DNA of 64,000 bases from assembly GCF_964026445.1 (NCBI RefSeq), contig NZ_OZ032150.1:1054001-1118000 (forward strand). The letters are read 5' to 3'. Positions 18,553-28,109 of the stretch are shown here, piece after piece. This DNA is from Rickettsia endosymbiont of Cantharis rufa (GTDB taxonomy: Bacteria; Pseudomonadota; Alphaproteobacteria; Rickettsiales; Rickettsiaceae). How positions within the stretch are numbered: position 1 is the first letter of the stretch; each line of letters opens with the position of its first letter. The notes under the pieces were generated by a model. It worked only from the letters and a program-made list of their open reading frames with translations. It was not told the origin of the DNA and did not search any database. A program made the position numbers and the translations under genes.

Positions 18553-18690
18553 GTTGCGTGGCTACCATCTACGAGCAGCCGTAGACTGCGTGGCAATCCA
18601 GAAAAATAATTAAAAAATTCTGATTTACAGAATTTTTAACTGAATTGCTTCGTCTAAATTTTAGATTTTTTCTCGCAACAATGACGAAAA
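18553..18690. repeat. RPE-like repeat, 'ttgcgtgg / gcaatcca' family
   Basis: It contains GTGGCAATCCAGAAAAATAA, an inner hairpin (AAAAAATTCTG ... CAGAATTTTT) and TGAATTGCTTCGTC ... CTCGCAACAATGACG. It lies between the convergent 3' ends of typA and pdhB and may serve as a bidirectional transcript end. Confidence 0.75.
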
Positions 18691-18706
18691 AACTAAGCTA
18701 ATGTAT

Positions 18707-19687
18707 CTAAGCACTATAATAACACACCTTTTTAGCGGCTTCTATTACATCGCTCTCACTCGGCAGGGCTAGTTTTTCTAAATTAACGGCATAAGGAAGA
18801 GGAACATCTTTACCGCTGACAATCTCTATCGGAGCATCTAAATAATCAAAAGCTTCTTTCATAACAATAGAAGCTATACTTGCTCCAACGCCAGCAAAAA
18901 ACCATCCTTCTTCCACTACAACTAAACGATTAGTTTTTTTCACTGATTCTATTATTGTCTTAGTATCAAGAGGCTTAATAGTACGCAGGTCAATAACCTC
19001 ACAATCAATATTATCATTCTGTAAAATATTTGAAGCATCTAAGGCAAGTTTTACTTGAATCGAGAAAGTGACTATAGTGACGCTACTACCTTCTCTTAAA
19101 ATTTTTGCCTGACCAAAAGGTATAGGCTCGATTGTTTCCGGTACGTCAAAACTATGACCGTATAAAATTTCATTTTCTAAAAAAACAACGGGATTATCGT
19201 CTCTAATAGCTGTAATCATAAGCCCTTTATGATCTTCGGCGTTATAAGGAGCTACTACTTTTAACCCTGGAATATGAGCATAACAAGCTGTATAATTTTG
19301 GCTATGTTGTGCAGCTACTCTACTTGCTGCTCCGTTTGGCCCTCTAAATACTATCGGGCATTTGACCTGCCCACCTGACATATAATGAGTTTTTGCAGCT
19401 GAATTAACTATGTGGTCGAATGCTTGCATAGCAAAGTTAAAGGTCATAAACTCCACAATTGGGCGAAGTCCTGCAAAAGCTGCCCCAACTGCAAGCCCTG
19501 CAAACCCATATTCCGTTATAGGTGTATCAATTACTCTTTTAGGACCAAATTTCTCTAGTAATCCTTGGGTTACCTTGTAAGCTCCTTGGTATTCTGCAAC
19601 TTCCTCACCCATGACAAAAACTTTGTCGTCTCTTATCATCTCTTCTTGCATCGCATCACACAATGCTTCACGTATCGTTATTTGCAT
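18707..19687 (-). CDS. pdhB: Pyruvate dehydrogenase E1 component, beta subunit
   Basis: E1beta pairs with PdhA in an alpha2-beta2 tetramer that decarboxylates pyruvate with thiamine diphosphate and acetylates lipoyl-E2. The 326-residue protein starts at [17 protein letters not shown] (19687). The open frame continues upstream into repeat sequence, giving a false longer start. Family features include [35 protein letters not shown] and [16 protein letters not shown]. It lies downstream of pdhA, separated by an 86-bp palindromic repeat. The E2 and E3 genes are not here. Rickettsiae import pyruvate or make it from malate, so this enzyme feeds the TCA cycle. Confidence 0.96.
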   Translation of the reverse strand: MQITIREALCDAMQEEMIRDDKVFVMGEEVAEYQGAYKVTQGLLEKFGPKRVIDTPITEYGFAGLAVGAAFAGLRPIVEFMTFNFAMQAFDHIVNSAAKTHYMSGGQVKCPIVFRGPNGAASRVAAQHSQNYTACYAHIPGLKVVAPYNAEDHKGLMITAIRDDNPVVFLENEILYGHSFDVPETIEPIPFGQAKILREGSSVTIVTFSIQVKLALDASNILQNDNIDCEVIDLRTIKPLDTKTIIESVKKTNRLVVVEEGWFFAGVGASIASIVMKEAFDYLDAPIEIVSGKDVPLPYAVNLEKLALPSESDVIEAAKKVCYYSA

Positions 19688-19714
19688 TTTTCTTTTTATT
19701 TGAATTAAATTAAA

Positions 19715-19800
19715 CGTCACTGCGAGGAACAAAGCGACGTGGCAATCTAGTTTTAATTTCCTGAGATTGCCACGCTCCTTTCAGTCGCTCGCAATGATGT
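19715..19800. repeat. RPE-like repeat between pdhA and pdhB
   Basis: The left arm CGTCACTGCGAGGAACAAAG...GGCAATCT and the right arm AGATTGCCACGCTC...CGCTCGCAATGATG form an 86-bp element. It is probably transcribed inside the pdhAB message as a hairpin. Confidence 0.88.
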
Positions 19801-19801
19801 C

Positions 19802-20782
19802 CTAACAATATACCTCGGTATACAACTCTACCTCATCAGGCAGCAATGAATTTTCTGAAAACTCTACTGCTTCTTTCACAATTTCTTTTACCACCTGTTC
19901 TATTTCTTTCAAATCCGCTTCAGTCGCATATTTATTGTCGAGTATCATTTTTCTTATTATTACTAACGGATCGCGCTCTTTATATTGCTCCACTTCTTCT
20001 TTGCTCCGATATTTTGCCGGATCGGACATTGAATGCCCACGATAACGATAAGTCTTTACTTCTAATATCAACGGCTGGCTAGTTTCTCTAACATATTCTG
20101 CTGCTTGCTTAGAATAATCATAAACTTGCTCAAAATCCATACCGTCTAGCTGAAATCCCGTTATACCGAATGACTCTCCTTTTCTGTAAAGATCACGCAT
20201 AAAGGTAGAACGAGCAACGGAAGTACCCATCGAATATTCATTATTTTCGATAATATAAACTACCGGCAAACCCCATAAAGCAGCCATATTAAAGGCTTCA
20301 TATACCTGACCTTGATTAACCGCACCATCACCTAAAAAAGTAAAACAGATGTTATTCGTACCGTTATATTTTTCAGCAAAAGCAAGCCCTGTACCTATCG
20401 GCACTTGAGCCCCTACTATACCGTGTCCACCGTAAAATTTGTTTGGTACGTCAAATAAATGCATCGAGCCGCCCTTACCTTTTGAACAACCTGTAGCTCG
20501 CCCCATAAGCTCAGCAAGAACGTATTTAGGATCTGTACCTGCTAAAATAATATGAGCATGGTCACGATAACTAGTAATCGTACTATCTTCCTTTTGCTTA
20601 ATCATATTTACAGCAGTAATTACTGCTTCCTGCCCTATATATAAATGACAAAAACCGCCAATTTCTCCCATACCATAGTACTGTCCACATTTCTCTTCAA
20701 AGCGACGTACTAATAGCATTTCCTTGAAAGCTCTTAAATATTCTTCTTTTGTCGGTTTATATTTCCATGGTTTAATATTCAC
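19802..20782 (-). CDS. pdhA: Pyruvate dehydrogenase E1 component, alpha subunit
   Basis: The 326-residue thiamine diphosphate-binding subunit of PDH E1. The cofactor motif GDGAVNQGQVYEAFNMAAL...ENNEYSMGT is intact (GDG to NN spacing normal), as is the phosphorylation-loop-like RYRGHSMSDPAKYR. The start is GTG at 20782 (NIKPWKYKPTKEEYL), after a plausible GGAG ribosome site. It is the first gene of pdhA-pdhB and ends just before a palindromic repeat. Confidence 0.96.
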   Translation of the reverse strand: MNIKPWKYKPTKEEYLRAFKEMLLVRRFEEKCGQYYGMGEIGGFCHLYIGQEAVITAVNMIKQKEDSTITSYRDHAHIILAGTDPKYVLAELMGRATGCSKGKGGSMHLFDVPNKFYGGHGIVGAQVPIGTGLAFAEKYNGTNNICFTFLGDGAVNQGQVYEAFNMAALWGLPVVYIIENNEYSMGTSVARSTFMRDLYRKGESFGITGFQLDGMDFEQVYDYSKQAAEYVRETSQPLILEVKTYRYRGHSMSDPAKYRSKEEVEQYKERDPLVIIRKMILDNKYATEADLKEIEQVVKEIVKEAVEFSENSLLPDEVELYTEVYC

Positions 20783-20822
20783 TAATTACTCCTTAAGATT
20801 ATTGTCATCCCGTAGCGTTTTA

Positions 20823-20923
20823 TGTCATTCCCGCGTAGGCGGGAACCCAATACTTGTAAAGTTTTTTTAAAAGCTCGATTTATCTCGCTTTACCCTGAAT
20901 TCCCGCCTACGCGGGAATGACAT
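20823..20923. repeat. RPE-like repeat overlapping the xthA 3' end
   Basis: A 101-bp inverted-repeat element (TGTCATTCCCGCGTAGGCGG ... CGCCTACGCGGGAATGACA). Its right arm supplies the last residues and stop codon of xthA. Confidence 0.88.
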
Positions 20924-21701
20924 CGAGAGTCACAAAATACGGCACATGGTCCGAAGGTGGCGACCAATCACGTGTTTCTGATAATAAATGCATAGAAAAT
21001 AATGCATCTTTTAAATTATCGCTAACCCAAATATGATCAAGCCTTCTACCTCTGTTAGATTTTTTCCAGTCTATATTTCTATAACTCCACCAAGTATAGA
21101 ATTTTTCGTCAAGCGAAACAAAATGCCTGCTACTATCGATAAAACCTAACGAGTTTTGTAACTCTATCAATAATGAGCGCTCAATATCGGTATGACTGAT
21201 AACATTTCGCAGCTGCTTACTTGACCATACATCATGCTCCTGCGGAGCGATATTTAGATCACCGACAATGATAATTTTATCGTTTTTAGTACGGTTAGTA
21301 GTTAACCATTCCTGCATTAACCTTACATATTCGAGCTTATGCTTAAATTTTAAGTTTACCTCTATATCAGGTATATCGCCACCAGCAGGAACATAAAAAT
21401 TATGTATTTCTATATCATTAACTATAGCTGCTATATGCCTTTTATCACTATTATATAACTCCAATGAAAAAACATTATTCAAAGGAAATTTAGAAATAAT
21501 AGCAACACCGTTATATGATTTTTGCCCTGAATATATTACATGTTCATAGCCTATATTTTTAATAACTTCAAGAGGAAATAATGAATCATCTACCTTTGTT
21601 TCTTGAAGTAAAATAATATCCGGCTGATGTTCATATGCTAATTTTCTTAATAAATCAATCCGTAGGCGCAATGAATTAATATTCCAAGTAACTATCTTCA
21701 T
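20907..21701 (-). CDS. xthA: Exodeoxyribonuclease III (AP endonuclease family)
   Basis: This Mg-dependent enzyme cleaves DNA at abasic sites and trims 3' ends in base-excision repair. The 264-residue EEP-fold protein shows the active-site motifs VTWNINSLR, LQETKV, GDLNIAPQEHDVW, RRLDHIWVS and SDHVPYFV. The final residues (DVIPA, then TAG) are encoded by a palindromic repeat arm, so the native C terminus has been trimmed or swapped, just after the catalytic SDH motif. Its start ATG at 21701 abuts the stop of the next gene, so it is probably co-transcribed with the serine hydrolase upstream. Confidence 0.95.
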   Translation of the reverse strand: MKIVTWNINSLRLRIDLLRKLAYEHQPDIILLQETKVDDSLFPLEVIKNIGYEHVIYSGQKSYNGVAIISKFPLNNVFSLELYNSDKRHIAAIVNDIEIHNFYVPAGGDIPDIEVNLKFKHKLEYVRLMQEWLTTNRTKNDKIIIVGDLNIAPQEHDVWSSKQLRNVISHTDIERSLLIELQNSLGFIDSSRHFVSLDEKFYTWWSYRNIDWKKSNRGRRLDHIWVSDNLKDALFSMHLLSETRDWSPPSDHVPYFVTLDVIPA

Positions 21702-22883
21702 TTAATCCTTTTTTATAGCTGCTTCTATTATTGCATTCCTGAAATAAATTATTCCGAGTTGATTTAAAGGATTTTTCATGTCAATTTTTCCTTTTTCATC
21801 TTTCGGAATTTTAATCATAGTATTGCTGAGTATAGCAAAGTAAAGATTATTAGGCAAAACATATCCCGCTTCACTTTGTATCCCGAGAGCCTTTCCAGTA
21901 TAATGAATCATTAAATGCTTAGAATCAAGATTGGTAAGGAAAATACCGTACCCCATATAAGATTTACGACCTTCTATATCTTTTGCTAAAAAATATTTAG
22001 TAGTCATAAGTTTATAAGATTTCTTAGAAAGAATTTTTTCCTCATTTAATGCCCTATACCATTTAACTAAATCGTTTGGTGTAGATATTATACCCCCGTC
22101 TGCACAAGGAACTGCTAAAAAATCGACAGTTACAGGAGTAAATATAGGTTTATTACTATTATTGGGCGTTAAAAAATATCTTACCGGATAATTAGAACTA
22201 ATAACGTTTTTTTGGATTCTAGCGGCTTCACTATACGAAGCAAAACTAGTAGATTTCATATTAAGAGGTTTAAAAAATTCATCATAAAAAAAGTTACCTA
22301 AATCTTTTTTAGCTACTTTTTCGATAATCATACCAAGTATAACAAAATTAGTATTACTATATTTAAATTTTTTTCCTATAGATATTTCTAAAGGCTTAGA
22401 AGAAACAAATTGTAATATTTTCTTGTGAATCTCTTTCTTAGACATATTTAAATCAAGCTTAACAAAACTAAAATATTCGGTAATACCGCTACTATGCGTC
22501 AATAAATTATGGATAGATATTTTATATGCCCAATCCGGCACTTTTCCTCCCCACATTTCTGGATCGAGATATTTATAGATTTTATCGTTAATATTTAATA
22601 ATTCCTGTTCTTGTAGTTTTAAAATTCCTGCCGCCGTAAAGGGCTTTGTAGCAGAAGCAATAGGCATCATTTCATTTGCTTTTAATTGCTCACCATTTAA
22701 AGCAAAGATTCCCTTAGCACCGGTTAATAAAGATTTATAATCATCGGTAAACATAAAAACGGCATTTAAAAATCTATTACTTATATATTCTTTTTCTGCC
22801 TCATTGATTCTTTGCTGTATATCTGCAAAACTACTATTACTAATTAATAAAAGAAAAAATAATAAAAAATACTTACGAGACAT
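21702..22883 (-). CDS. Serine beta-lactamase/PBP4*-family hydrolase, secreted
   Basis: A 393-residue class C beta-lactamase-like protein. The start MSRKYFLLFFLLLISNSSFA at 22883 gives a signal peptide. A longer frame to 22928 begins in repeat DNA. Active-site motifs are SATK (nucleophile Ser and Lys), YSNTNF (YxN) and HYTGKALG (the KTG/HxG position). Members include beta-lactamases, DD-peptidases and esterases; which one this is cannot be told from sequence. It probably acts in the periplasm on peptidoglycan or small esters. It is directly followed by xthA with no gap. Confidence 0.85.
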   Translation of the reverse strand: MSRKYFLLFFLLLISNSSFADIQQRINEAEKEYISNRFLNAVFMFTDDYKSLLTGAKGIFALNGEQLKANEMMPIASATKPFTAAGILKLQEQELLNINDKIYKYLDPEMWGGKVPDWAYKISIHNLLTHSSGITEYFSFVKLDLNMSKKEIHKKILQFVSSKPLEISIGKKFKYSNTNFVILGMIIEKVAKKDLGNFFYDEFFKPLNMKSTSFASYSEAARIQKNVISSNYPVRYFLTPNNSNKPIFTPVTVDFLAVPCADGGIISTPNDLVKWYRALNEEKILSKKSYKLMTTKYFLAKDIEGRKSYMGYGIFLTNLDSKHLMIHYTGKALGIQSEAGYVLPNNLYFAILSNTMIKIPKDEKGKIDMKNPLNQLGIIYFRNAIIEAAIKKD

Positions 22884-22911
22884 AACTTCAACACTCCACA
22901 AACTTATCATT

Positions 22912-23051
22912 AGACATCTTACAAACATTCGCTAATAAATAGGAATTTGAGAGAGCCCCTTCACTTCAAACCGCAGCGTACAAAAAAGTATGTGGGGATG
23001 AGGCGTTAGGATCAACACACAAATTACCTTTAGAAGCAAGTTATGTAAGAC
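22912..23051. repeat. RPE-like repeat, 'agactt..gcataagt / cctcgaaccgcagcgtac' family
   Basis: The ends AGACATCTTACAAAC and GTTATGTAAGACAT are inverted. The body holds CTTCACTTCAAACCGCAGCG and CACAAATTACCTTTAGAAG. Related copies lie at 42181 and 55373. The left end produces the spurious upstream extension of the hydrolase. The right end contains the stop of the pseudouridine synthase. Confidence 0.8.
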
Positions 23052-24057
23052 ATTTAGTAAAATAAAACGGTAATTTTGCTTCTAGATTAATCTCTTTACC
23101 AAAAACCTTTTCAGATAAACATATACTATTAGCATGCAGGAACATATATTTACTATATGGCATTATTTCTTTATTACCATATTTATCATCTCCAAGTATA
23201 GGACAACCTAATAATTTAGCATGCAACCTTAATTGATGCATTCTACCTGTAACCGGAGTAAATTCAATTAAAAATAAGTTATTATCAAGTGATTTAAGTA
23301 ATTTATAATAAGTAATGGTAAGTTTACCATTTTCGTTGTCAATATCTATAATTTTAGGTGTGCTACCATTGCTTTTTCCTATATTATTTCTAACTTCTCC
23401 TATATCTTTAATTGGTTTTCCATAGGTTACGGCAAGATATTTTTTTACGACCATTTTTTCTTTAAAAGCATCATGGAGCTTTACGCTACTTAAATAATTT
23501 TTAGCTATTAAAAGCAAGCCGCTTGTTTCTTTATCTAGCCTGTGTACTAGCTTATAGTCAATTGATTTAAACTTGCCTACATCGTCACTCATCGCTCTCA
23601 TATTAGATATAGGCTTTGCTTCTTGCTCCTTGTATCCAAGTTCAACCGAATTGACTATAAAATCTGCTCCCACGTGATTTAGATATTTTAATGCAGCGTC
23701 AATAGATAAATTTATTTTACTACCGCCTTGAGTAGCAATCCCTGACGGTTTATTTATAGCTATTAAATTATCATCTTCATATATTAAATAATTAGTAGTA
23801 ATTTTCTTCGCTAACTTAATTTCAGCATCGGTAAAAACTAATTTTTCAGGTTGTTTAACAGGCAAATTAAACTTATCGTTAATTACAATCTCATCGCCGT
23901 CTATTACCCTTAAATTTGCTTCTGCTTTCTGAGAATTAACGGTAATTTGTTTTTGACGTAGTGCTTTCTCTATTATTCCTTGAGTCAATAAAGGATATAA
24001 ACGCTTTAAATATTTATCTAATCTAGAAGGAATGGGAGTATTGACATCGATGATCAT
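23041..24057 (-). CDS. RluC/RluD-family 23S rRNA pseudouridine synthase with in-frame repeat insertion
   Basis: This enzyme isomerises uridines in 23S rRNA. An N-terminal S4 domain (PSRLDKYLKRLYPLLTQG) precedes the catalytic domain with HRLDKETSGLLLIAK (catalytic Asp) and GRMHQLRLHAKLLGCPILGD. About residues 133-169 (IVNSVELGYKEQEAKP, then SIDYK) are encoded by an RPE inserted just before the catalytic motif. Removing it would restore a normal join to LVHRLDKETSG. The insert lies at a surface loop in homologues (inference), so activity is plausible. The last residues KCLT fall in another repeat. RluC versus RluD cannot be decided by eye. Confidence 0.9.
   Translation of the reverse strand: MIIDVNTPIPSRLDKYLKRLYPLLTQGIIEKALRQKQITVNSQKAEANLRVIDGDEIVINDKFNLPVKQPEKLVFTDAEIKLAKKITTNYLIYEDDNLIAINKPSGIATQGGSKINLSIDAALKYLNHVGADFIVNSVELGYKEQEAKPISNMRAMSDDVGKFKSIDYKLVHRLDKETSGLLLIAKNYLSSVKLHDAFKEKMVVKKYLAVTYGKPIKDIGEVRNNIGKSNGSTPKIIDIDNENGKLTITYYKLLKSLDNNLFLIEFTPVTGRMHQLRLHAKLLGCPILGDDKYGNKEIMPYSKYMFLHANSICLSEKVFGKEINLEAKLPFYFTKCLT
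23552..23660. repeat. RPE inserted in frame in the pseudouridine synthase gene
   Basis: The perfect 12-bp terminal inverted repeats TTATAGTCAATT and AATTGACTATAA bound a 109-bp element. Its translation shares the pattern VNSVxxxYKE...KPISNxRA...SIDYK with the insert in rne, so both derive from one family (the kind described as RPE-1). Confidence 0.92.
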
Positions 24058-24070
24058 ATTTTTAATAAAC

Positions 24071-25126
24071 TTAAGAATTTTTTATTAAAAAATAGCACCA
24101 TATTAATACTGATAAAAGAACTATAGCAAAAAATTGATGAGTAGAGGCAATTATTATAGGTACATAGTATAAAAGAGTAATTATTCCGGTAGATATCTGC
24201 ACCAATAGTGTAATCATTAGAAAATATGCTATTTTATTTAATTTCGGATGTTTTATTTTTAACAAATAAATTGCCAAAGCCATAACAACCATAAATACGA
24301 TATAACCACCTAAACGATGTATGAATTGCATAAAAACCGAATCATACCAGTTTTTAAGGTCAAAGAAATTATCTTTTATCTCTGTCGGAATAAAGCTATC
24401 ACCCATTAGCGGAAAGCTATTATATATCAGCCCTGCATCAAGCCCTGCAACTAAAGCACCTAAAAAAATTTGTACATATATTACAGTAATAGCAATACCA
24501 GAAAATATTAACGGTAATTTTAAATTTATTTGTGCTGGGATTAACAAAATATCACAACGATTTTTTATTAATTGATAAAAAAGTATGTGATAAATAATTA
24601 CAGCGATAATTAAATGAAAAGCAAGTCGGAAATGACTAACAGACGGGTTATTCAGTAAACCGCTTTTAACCATATACCACCCCATAAAGCCTTGTACACA
24701 AAACAACAACAAAGCAGTTATATAAGGTAGCATATCACGATTTTTTATTATTCTTTTAAAATAAAAATATACTAAGGGTAGGATGTATATTATACCGGTA
24801 ATTCTACCAAATAATCTATGTGTAAATTCTAGTAGATAGATAAATTTAAACTCTGATAAAGTCATTCCGTAATTAACGGAATTATATTCGGGAAAAGCTT
24901 TATATTTAACAAACTCCGCTTGCCAACCTTCAAAACTAAAAGGCGGCAAAATACCTGTTATCGGGCGCCACTCTACTATAGATAAACCAGAACCTGTAAG
25001 CCTTGTTATACCACCTATAATAATCATCGCTATGACCATTATACAACTTATAAACAACCATCTTATAATTAAACTTTTCTGCACTTGTATCGCTAAATTT
25101 ATGTTTTTATTATGTTGCCTCGTCAT
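24071..25126 (-). CDS. ctaA: Heme A synthase (COX15/CtaA type)
   Basis: This enzyme oxidises the methyl group of heme O to a formyl group, making heme A for cytochrome c oxidase. The 351-residue protein has eight predicted helices in two four-helix bundles. Conserved histidine-containing motifs are visible: IIIGGITRLTGSGLSIVEW, LLEFTHRLFGRITG, FMQFIHRLGGYIVF and STHQFFAIVLL. Its start ATG 25126 is followed by a basic N terminus. It ends 14 bp before the pseudouridine synthase gene, probably sharing a transcript. It belongs functionally with the bc1 and cytochrome c genes in this window. Confidence 0.95.
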   Translation of the reverse strand: MTRQHNKNINLAIQVQKSLIIRWLFISCIMVIAMIIIGGITRLTGSGLSIVEWRPITGILPPFSFEGWQAEFVKYKAFPEYNSVNYGMTLSEFKFIYLLEFTHRLFGRITGIIYILPLVYFYFKRIIKNRDMLPYITALLLFCVQGFMGWYMVKSGLLNNPSVSHFRLAFHLIIAVIIYHILFYQLIKNRCDILLIPAQINLKLPLIFSGIAITVIYVQIFLGALVAGLDAGLIYNSFPLMGDSFIPTEIKDNFFDLKNWYDSVFMQFIHRLGGYIVFMVVMALAIYLLKIKHPKLNKIAYFLMITLLVQISTGIITLLYYVPIIIASTHQFFAIVLLSVLIWCYFLIKNS

Positions 25127-25139
25127 TGCTGCATTTCTA

Positions 25140-25350
25140 TGTCATTCCCGCGAAGGCATTGTTGCGTGGACCGATAAAATCCACTGTGTCACCCCGTGGC
25201 TTGACCACGAGGTCCATAAGAATAATTAAAAATACTAACAATATTAGTATTTTTAACTGGATCCCGTGATCAAGTCGCGCGGGATGACATAAAACGCGTT
25301 TTCCGAGCCATACAACAACGCTTTCAGTCGCTCGCAATGGCGATTTGGTA
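25140..25350. repeat. Compound block of palindromic repeats between rne and ctaA
   Basis: Several truncated elements lie together: GTCATTCCCGCGAAGGCATT, GTCACCCCGTGGCTTGACCA / TGGATCCCGTGATCAAGTCG, and a hairpin AAAAATACTAACAATATTAG. The open frame across it is fortuitous and reads typical repeat peptides. No gene is present. Confidence 0.8.
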
Positions 25351-25367
25351 TCACAAATACCTCTCAA

Positions 25368-27536
25368 TTAAACCTCCGCATTCTTTTCCGTATCTTCAGC
25401 AGTATTAGCGGGACGTTTCTTATTTGACTTCTTATTACGATATCTACGTTTTGTCTTTTTCGGTGTCGTAACTTCTTCTGCAACTACGTTATTATCCGTA
25501 ACCTCTATTTTTTCCTGCACTACACTTACTACCTGATCTTCTATCTCTTTTACATCAGGACTTTTATAGTCAATTGGTTTGGACTCGCTGACGCTGTTGT
25601 TCGTTGCTCTCTTATTAGTTATAGGTTCTGCCCTTGGCTCCTTGTATACAGATCCAACTGAATCAACTATAGTCTTTTCTTCAACTGAAGCATTATTATT
25701 AACTGTTTTCCATTTATGCTTATTCTTGCGTAGCTGTTCTTTTTTCGGCTCTTCTTCAGTATAATCGGCACTATGATTCTGAACCACCGGCTTAACCAAA
25801 CTAGTATTATTGTTATTTTTCTTTAATAATTTCACCTTTTCAATCGAATAACTATCTAATGTAGCATTAGGATCGGAATAAAAATTAAGTTTTATATTAT
25901 ATTTTTCTTCAATAAATTTTATCTCGGCACGTTTATTATTAAGTAAATAAATAACTGAGGTGATATTGGTAAAAACATTTATTACATCAATTTTATCTTC
26001 AAAAATTTCATTCTCTATAGTACGTAAAATTAACATAGCATTAGCATCACTCGCTCTAATGACTCCTTTACCGTTACAATGAGAACAAATTGCCGAATTA
26101 GTTTCTAAGAAAGAAGAGCGTAATCTCTGCCTTGAGAATTCAAGCAATCCAAACTGACTAATATTACCAGTTTGTATACGAGCACGATCGCGACTTAAAA
26201 ATTCTTTAAAGGATCGCTCAATAATTTTACGATTCTTTGCTTCGCTCATATCTATAAAATCAACAACTATCAAACCCGATAGATCTCTAAGCTTTACTTG
26301 CTTTGCTACTTCTTTTGCTGCTTCTAGATTAGTTTTTAATGCCGTTTCTTCGATATTTTTTTCAGAAGTTGATTTACCGGAATTTACGTCAATTGAAATA
26401 AGAGCTTCCGTAGGATTAATAACAATATATCCCCCTGAAGGTAATGTCACCACAGGCTGATATAATTTAACTAATTGTTCTTCTACTTGAAATTTAGTAA
26501 ATATAGGAATTTTATTTTTATGCTCTTTAAGTTTTGAAAGCTCTGAAGGTAATAAATCCTGCATAAATTTTGAAGCATCTTCATAAGCTTCCTGTCCTTG
26601 AATAACTACCTCTTTAACATTGTGATCACACATATCACGTATGGTTTTACGTATTATACTATCTTCTTCATGAATAAAACACGGAGCCGGAAATTTAATG
26701 GTACTTTTACGAATTTTATTCCACAAGCTTGCTAAATAATTATAGTCTTTCTTCAAATCTAAGGTGCTACTTCCTCTACCTGCAGTTCTAACAATGACAC
26801 TGTAAGTATTTTTGTCACCACTTACTATTTTATTTAAAATATCTTTCAGTCTTTTTCTTTCTTCCGTGTTTGATATTTTACGTGATATACCGTTTTGCGA
26901 ACCTTTATTGGGCATTAAAACACAATACTTACCCGCTAAGGATATATAGGTAGTGAAAGCGGCGCACTTATTTCCTCGTTCCTCTTTAGTAACTTGCGCC
27001 AATAATATTTGGTTTTTTCTTATTACGTCCTGAACTTTATATTGTTTATATTGCGGAATATTTGACTCAATGCCGCTTTGAATAATTTCAATATCATCAG
27101 CCGCCTCTAAATTAAGTTCCGACTGGAATTTACTCTCTACTAAATCTTCTATGGTTTTTAGGTCAATTTCTTCACTATCAACCAAAGAATCATATATAGC
27201 AGCCGGCTTCTCTTTATCATCCTCAACCGTAATATCTGAAAGATCTATTTCATGAAAAGCATTAATCGGAAAATTTCTTTCCGAGGTAGGCAAATTGTAA
27301 TAGTTAGGATGGATTTCACTAAACGGTAAAAAACCGCTTTTATCCATTCCGTACTCTATAAAAACAGCTTGTAGCGATGGTTCTATTCTTGTAACTTTTG
27401 CTAAATAAATATTACCTTTATTTTGTTGTCTTACGGTTGTTTGAAATTCAATATCTTCTATATTGTTGCTTTGTCCTAATAAAACTACTCTTGTTTCACT
27501 TGAAAAATTAGCATCAATTATAATCTTTTTATGCAT
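25368..27536 (-). CDS. rne: Ribonuclease E/G-family endoribonuclease with in-frame repeat insertion
   Basis: This single-strand-specific endoribonuclease matures rRNA and tRNA and starts mRNA decay. The 722-residue protein has an S1 RNA-binding domain split by an acidic insert (residues about 35-180), then the catalytic core with Mg-binding ISIDVNSGKST and LIVVDFIDMSEAKNR, and the zinc link CSHCNGKG. The C-terminal tail (from about 570) is basic and low in complexity. Residues about 622-657 (VDSVGSVYKEPRAEP...KPIDYK) are encoded by an RPE. Because the tail is disordered, the insert is probably harmless, and it could add an RNA-binding patch. It starts at ATG 27536. Confidence 0.94.
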   Translation of the reverse strand: MHKKIIIDANFSSETRVVLLGQSNNIEDIEFQTTVRQQNKGNIYLAKVTRIEPSLQAVFIEYGMDKSGFLPFSEIHPNYYNLPTSERNFPINAFHEIDLSDITVEDDKEKPAAIYDSLVDSEEIDLKTIEDLVESKFQSELNLEAADDIEIIQSGIESNIPQYKQYKVQDVIRKNQILLAQVTKEERGNKCAAFTTYISLAGKYCVLMPNKGSQNGISRKISNTEERKRLKDILNKIVSGDKNTYSVIVRTAGRGSSTLDLKKDYNYLASLWNKIRKSTIKFPAPCFIHEEDSIIRKTIRDMCDHNVKEVVIQGQEAYEDASKFMQDLLPSELSKLKEHKNKIPIFTKFQVEEQLVKLYQPVVTLPSGGYIVINPTEALISIDVNSGKSTSEKNIEETALKTNLEAAKEVAKQVKLRDLSGLIVVDFIDMSEAKNRKIIERSFKEFLSRDRARIQTGNISQFGLLEFSRQRLRSSFLETNSAICSHCNGKGVIRASDANAMLILRTIENEIFEDKIDVINVFTNITSVIYLLNNKRAEIKFIEEKYNIKLNFYSDPNATLDSYSIEKVKLLKKNNNNTSLVKPVVQNHSADYTEEEPKKEQLRKNKHKWKTVNNNASVEEKTIVDSVGSVYKEPRAEPITNKRATNNSVSESKPIDYKSPDVKEIEDQVVSVVQEKIEVTDNNVVAEEVTTPKKTKRRYRNKKSNKKRPANTAEDTEKNAEV
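25564..25672. repeat. RPE inserted in frame in rne
   Basis: A 109-bp element starting TTATAGTCAATTGGTTTGGA and ending AATCAACTATAG, homologous to the one at 23552 and in the same orientation relative to its gene. The right terminal repeat has diverged. Confidence 0.9.
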
Positions 27537-28109
27537 TTATCTTGCTCACTAACTTGAAGAACAAATAATTAATATAATACTTGTATCTTAAGAAAAATCA
27601 TTGCTTATCTTGTATTAATTTATTTAAAAAATAATTTACCCATAATTAAAAAGCAAAAATGAAATTTTAGATAAACTTCAAATAGCACCTCTTTAAAATA
27701 CCAAAAAATATATTATTATTTTTCTTACATTAAAATATTTTTATATTATTGTAATTCATTAATTTTTTTAAAATTAAACAATAATTATATATAAATTATA
27801 AATAAGGCTACCATACTTGATTAAAAGCTGATAATCTAATAACTATCCATATATACTTAAATAATGGAATTACGAATCTTTTTATATTTTTAAGATAATG
27901 GATCTCTTCGGAAACGAGGATTTAGGGGGGGAATCCCTCGGAGACACTTCACCTTGAACCGCAGCGTACATACTAGTACATGAGGATTCGAGTCTAGGCT
28001 CAACGTACAAATTACCCCTAGAAGTAGAGTTGCCGAAAGGATCTATTATCTTAATTATTATAATAATGAGTTATATACCATGTATTTATGTTTAGCAAAC
28101 ACTTAATTT
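27537..28109. repeat. Divergent intergenic region with a palindromic repeat (27898-28046)
   Basis: The first 360 bp are extremely AT-rich and have no open frame of note. They probably hold the divergent promoters of rne and the transporter. From 27898 to 28046 an RPE-like element has inverted ends GGATCTCTTCGGAAAC / GTTGCCGAAAGGATC and an inner GCAGCGTACATACTAGTACA. A truncated relative lies at 49302. Confidence 0.75.

Noticed and set aside
25137..25367. A 76-codon open frame between rne and ctaA on the minus strand
   Set aside because: It consists entirely of palindromic repeat arms and reads the usual repeat peptides. It has no ribosome site and resembles no protein.
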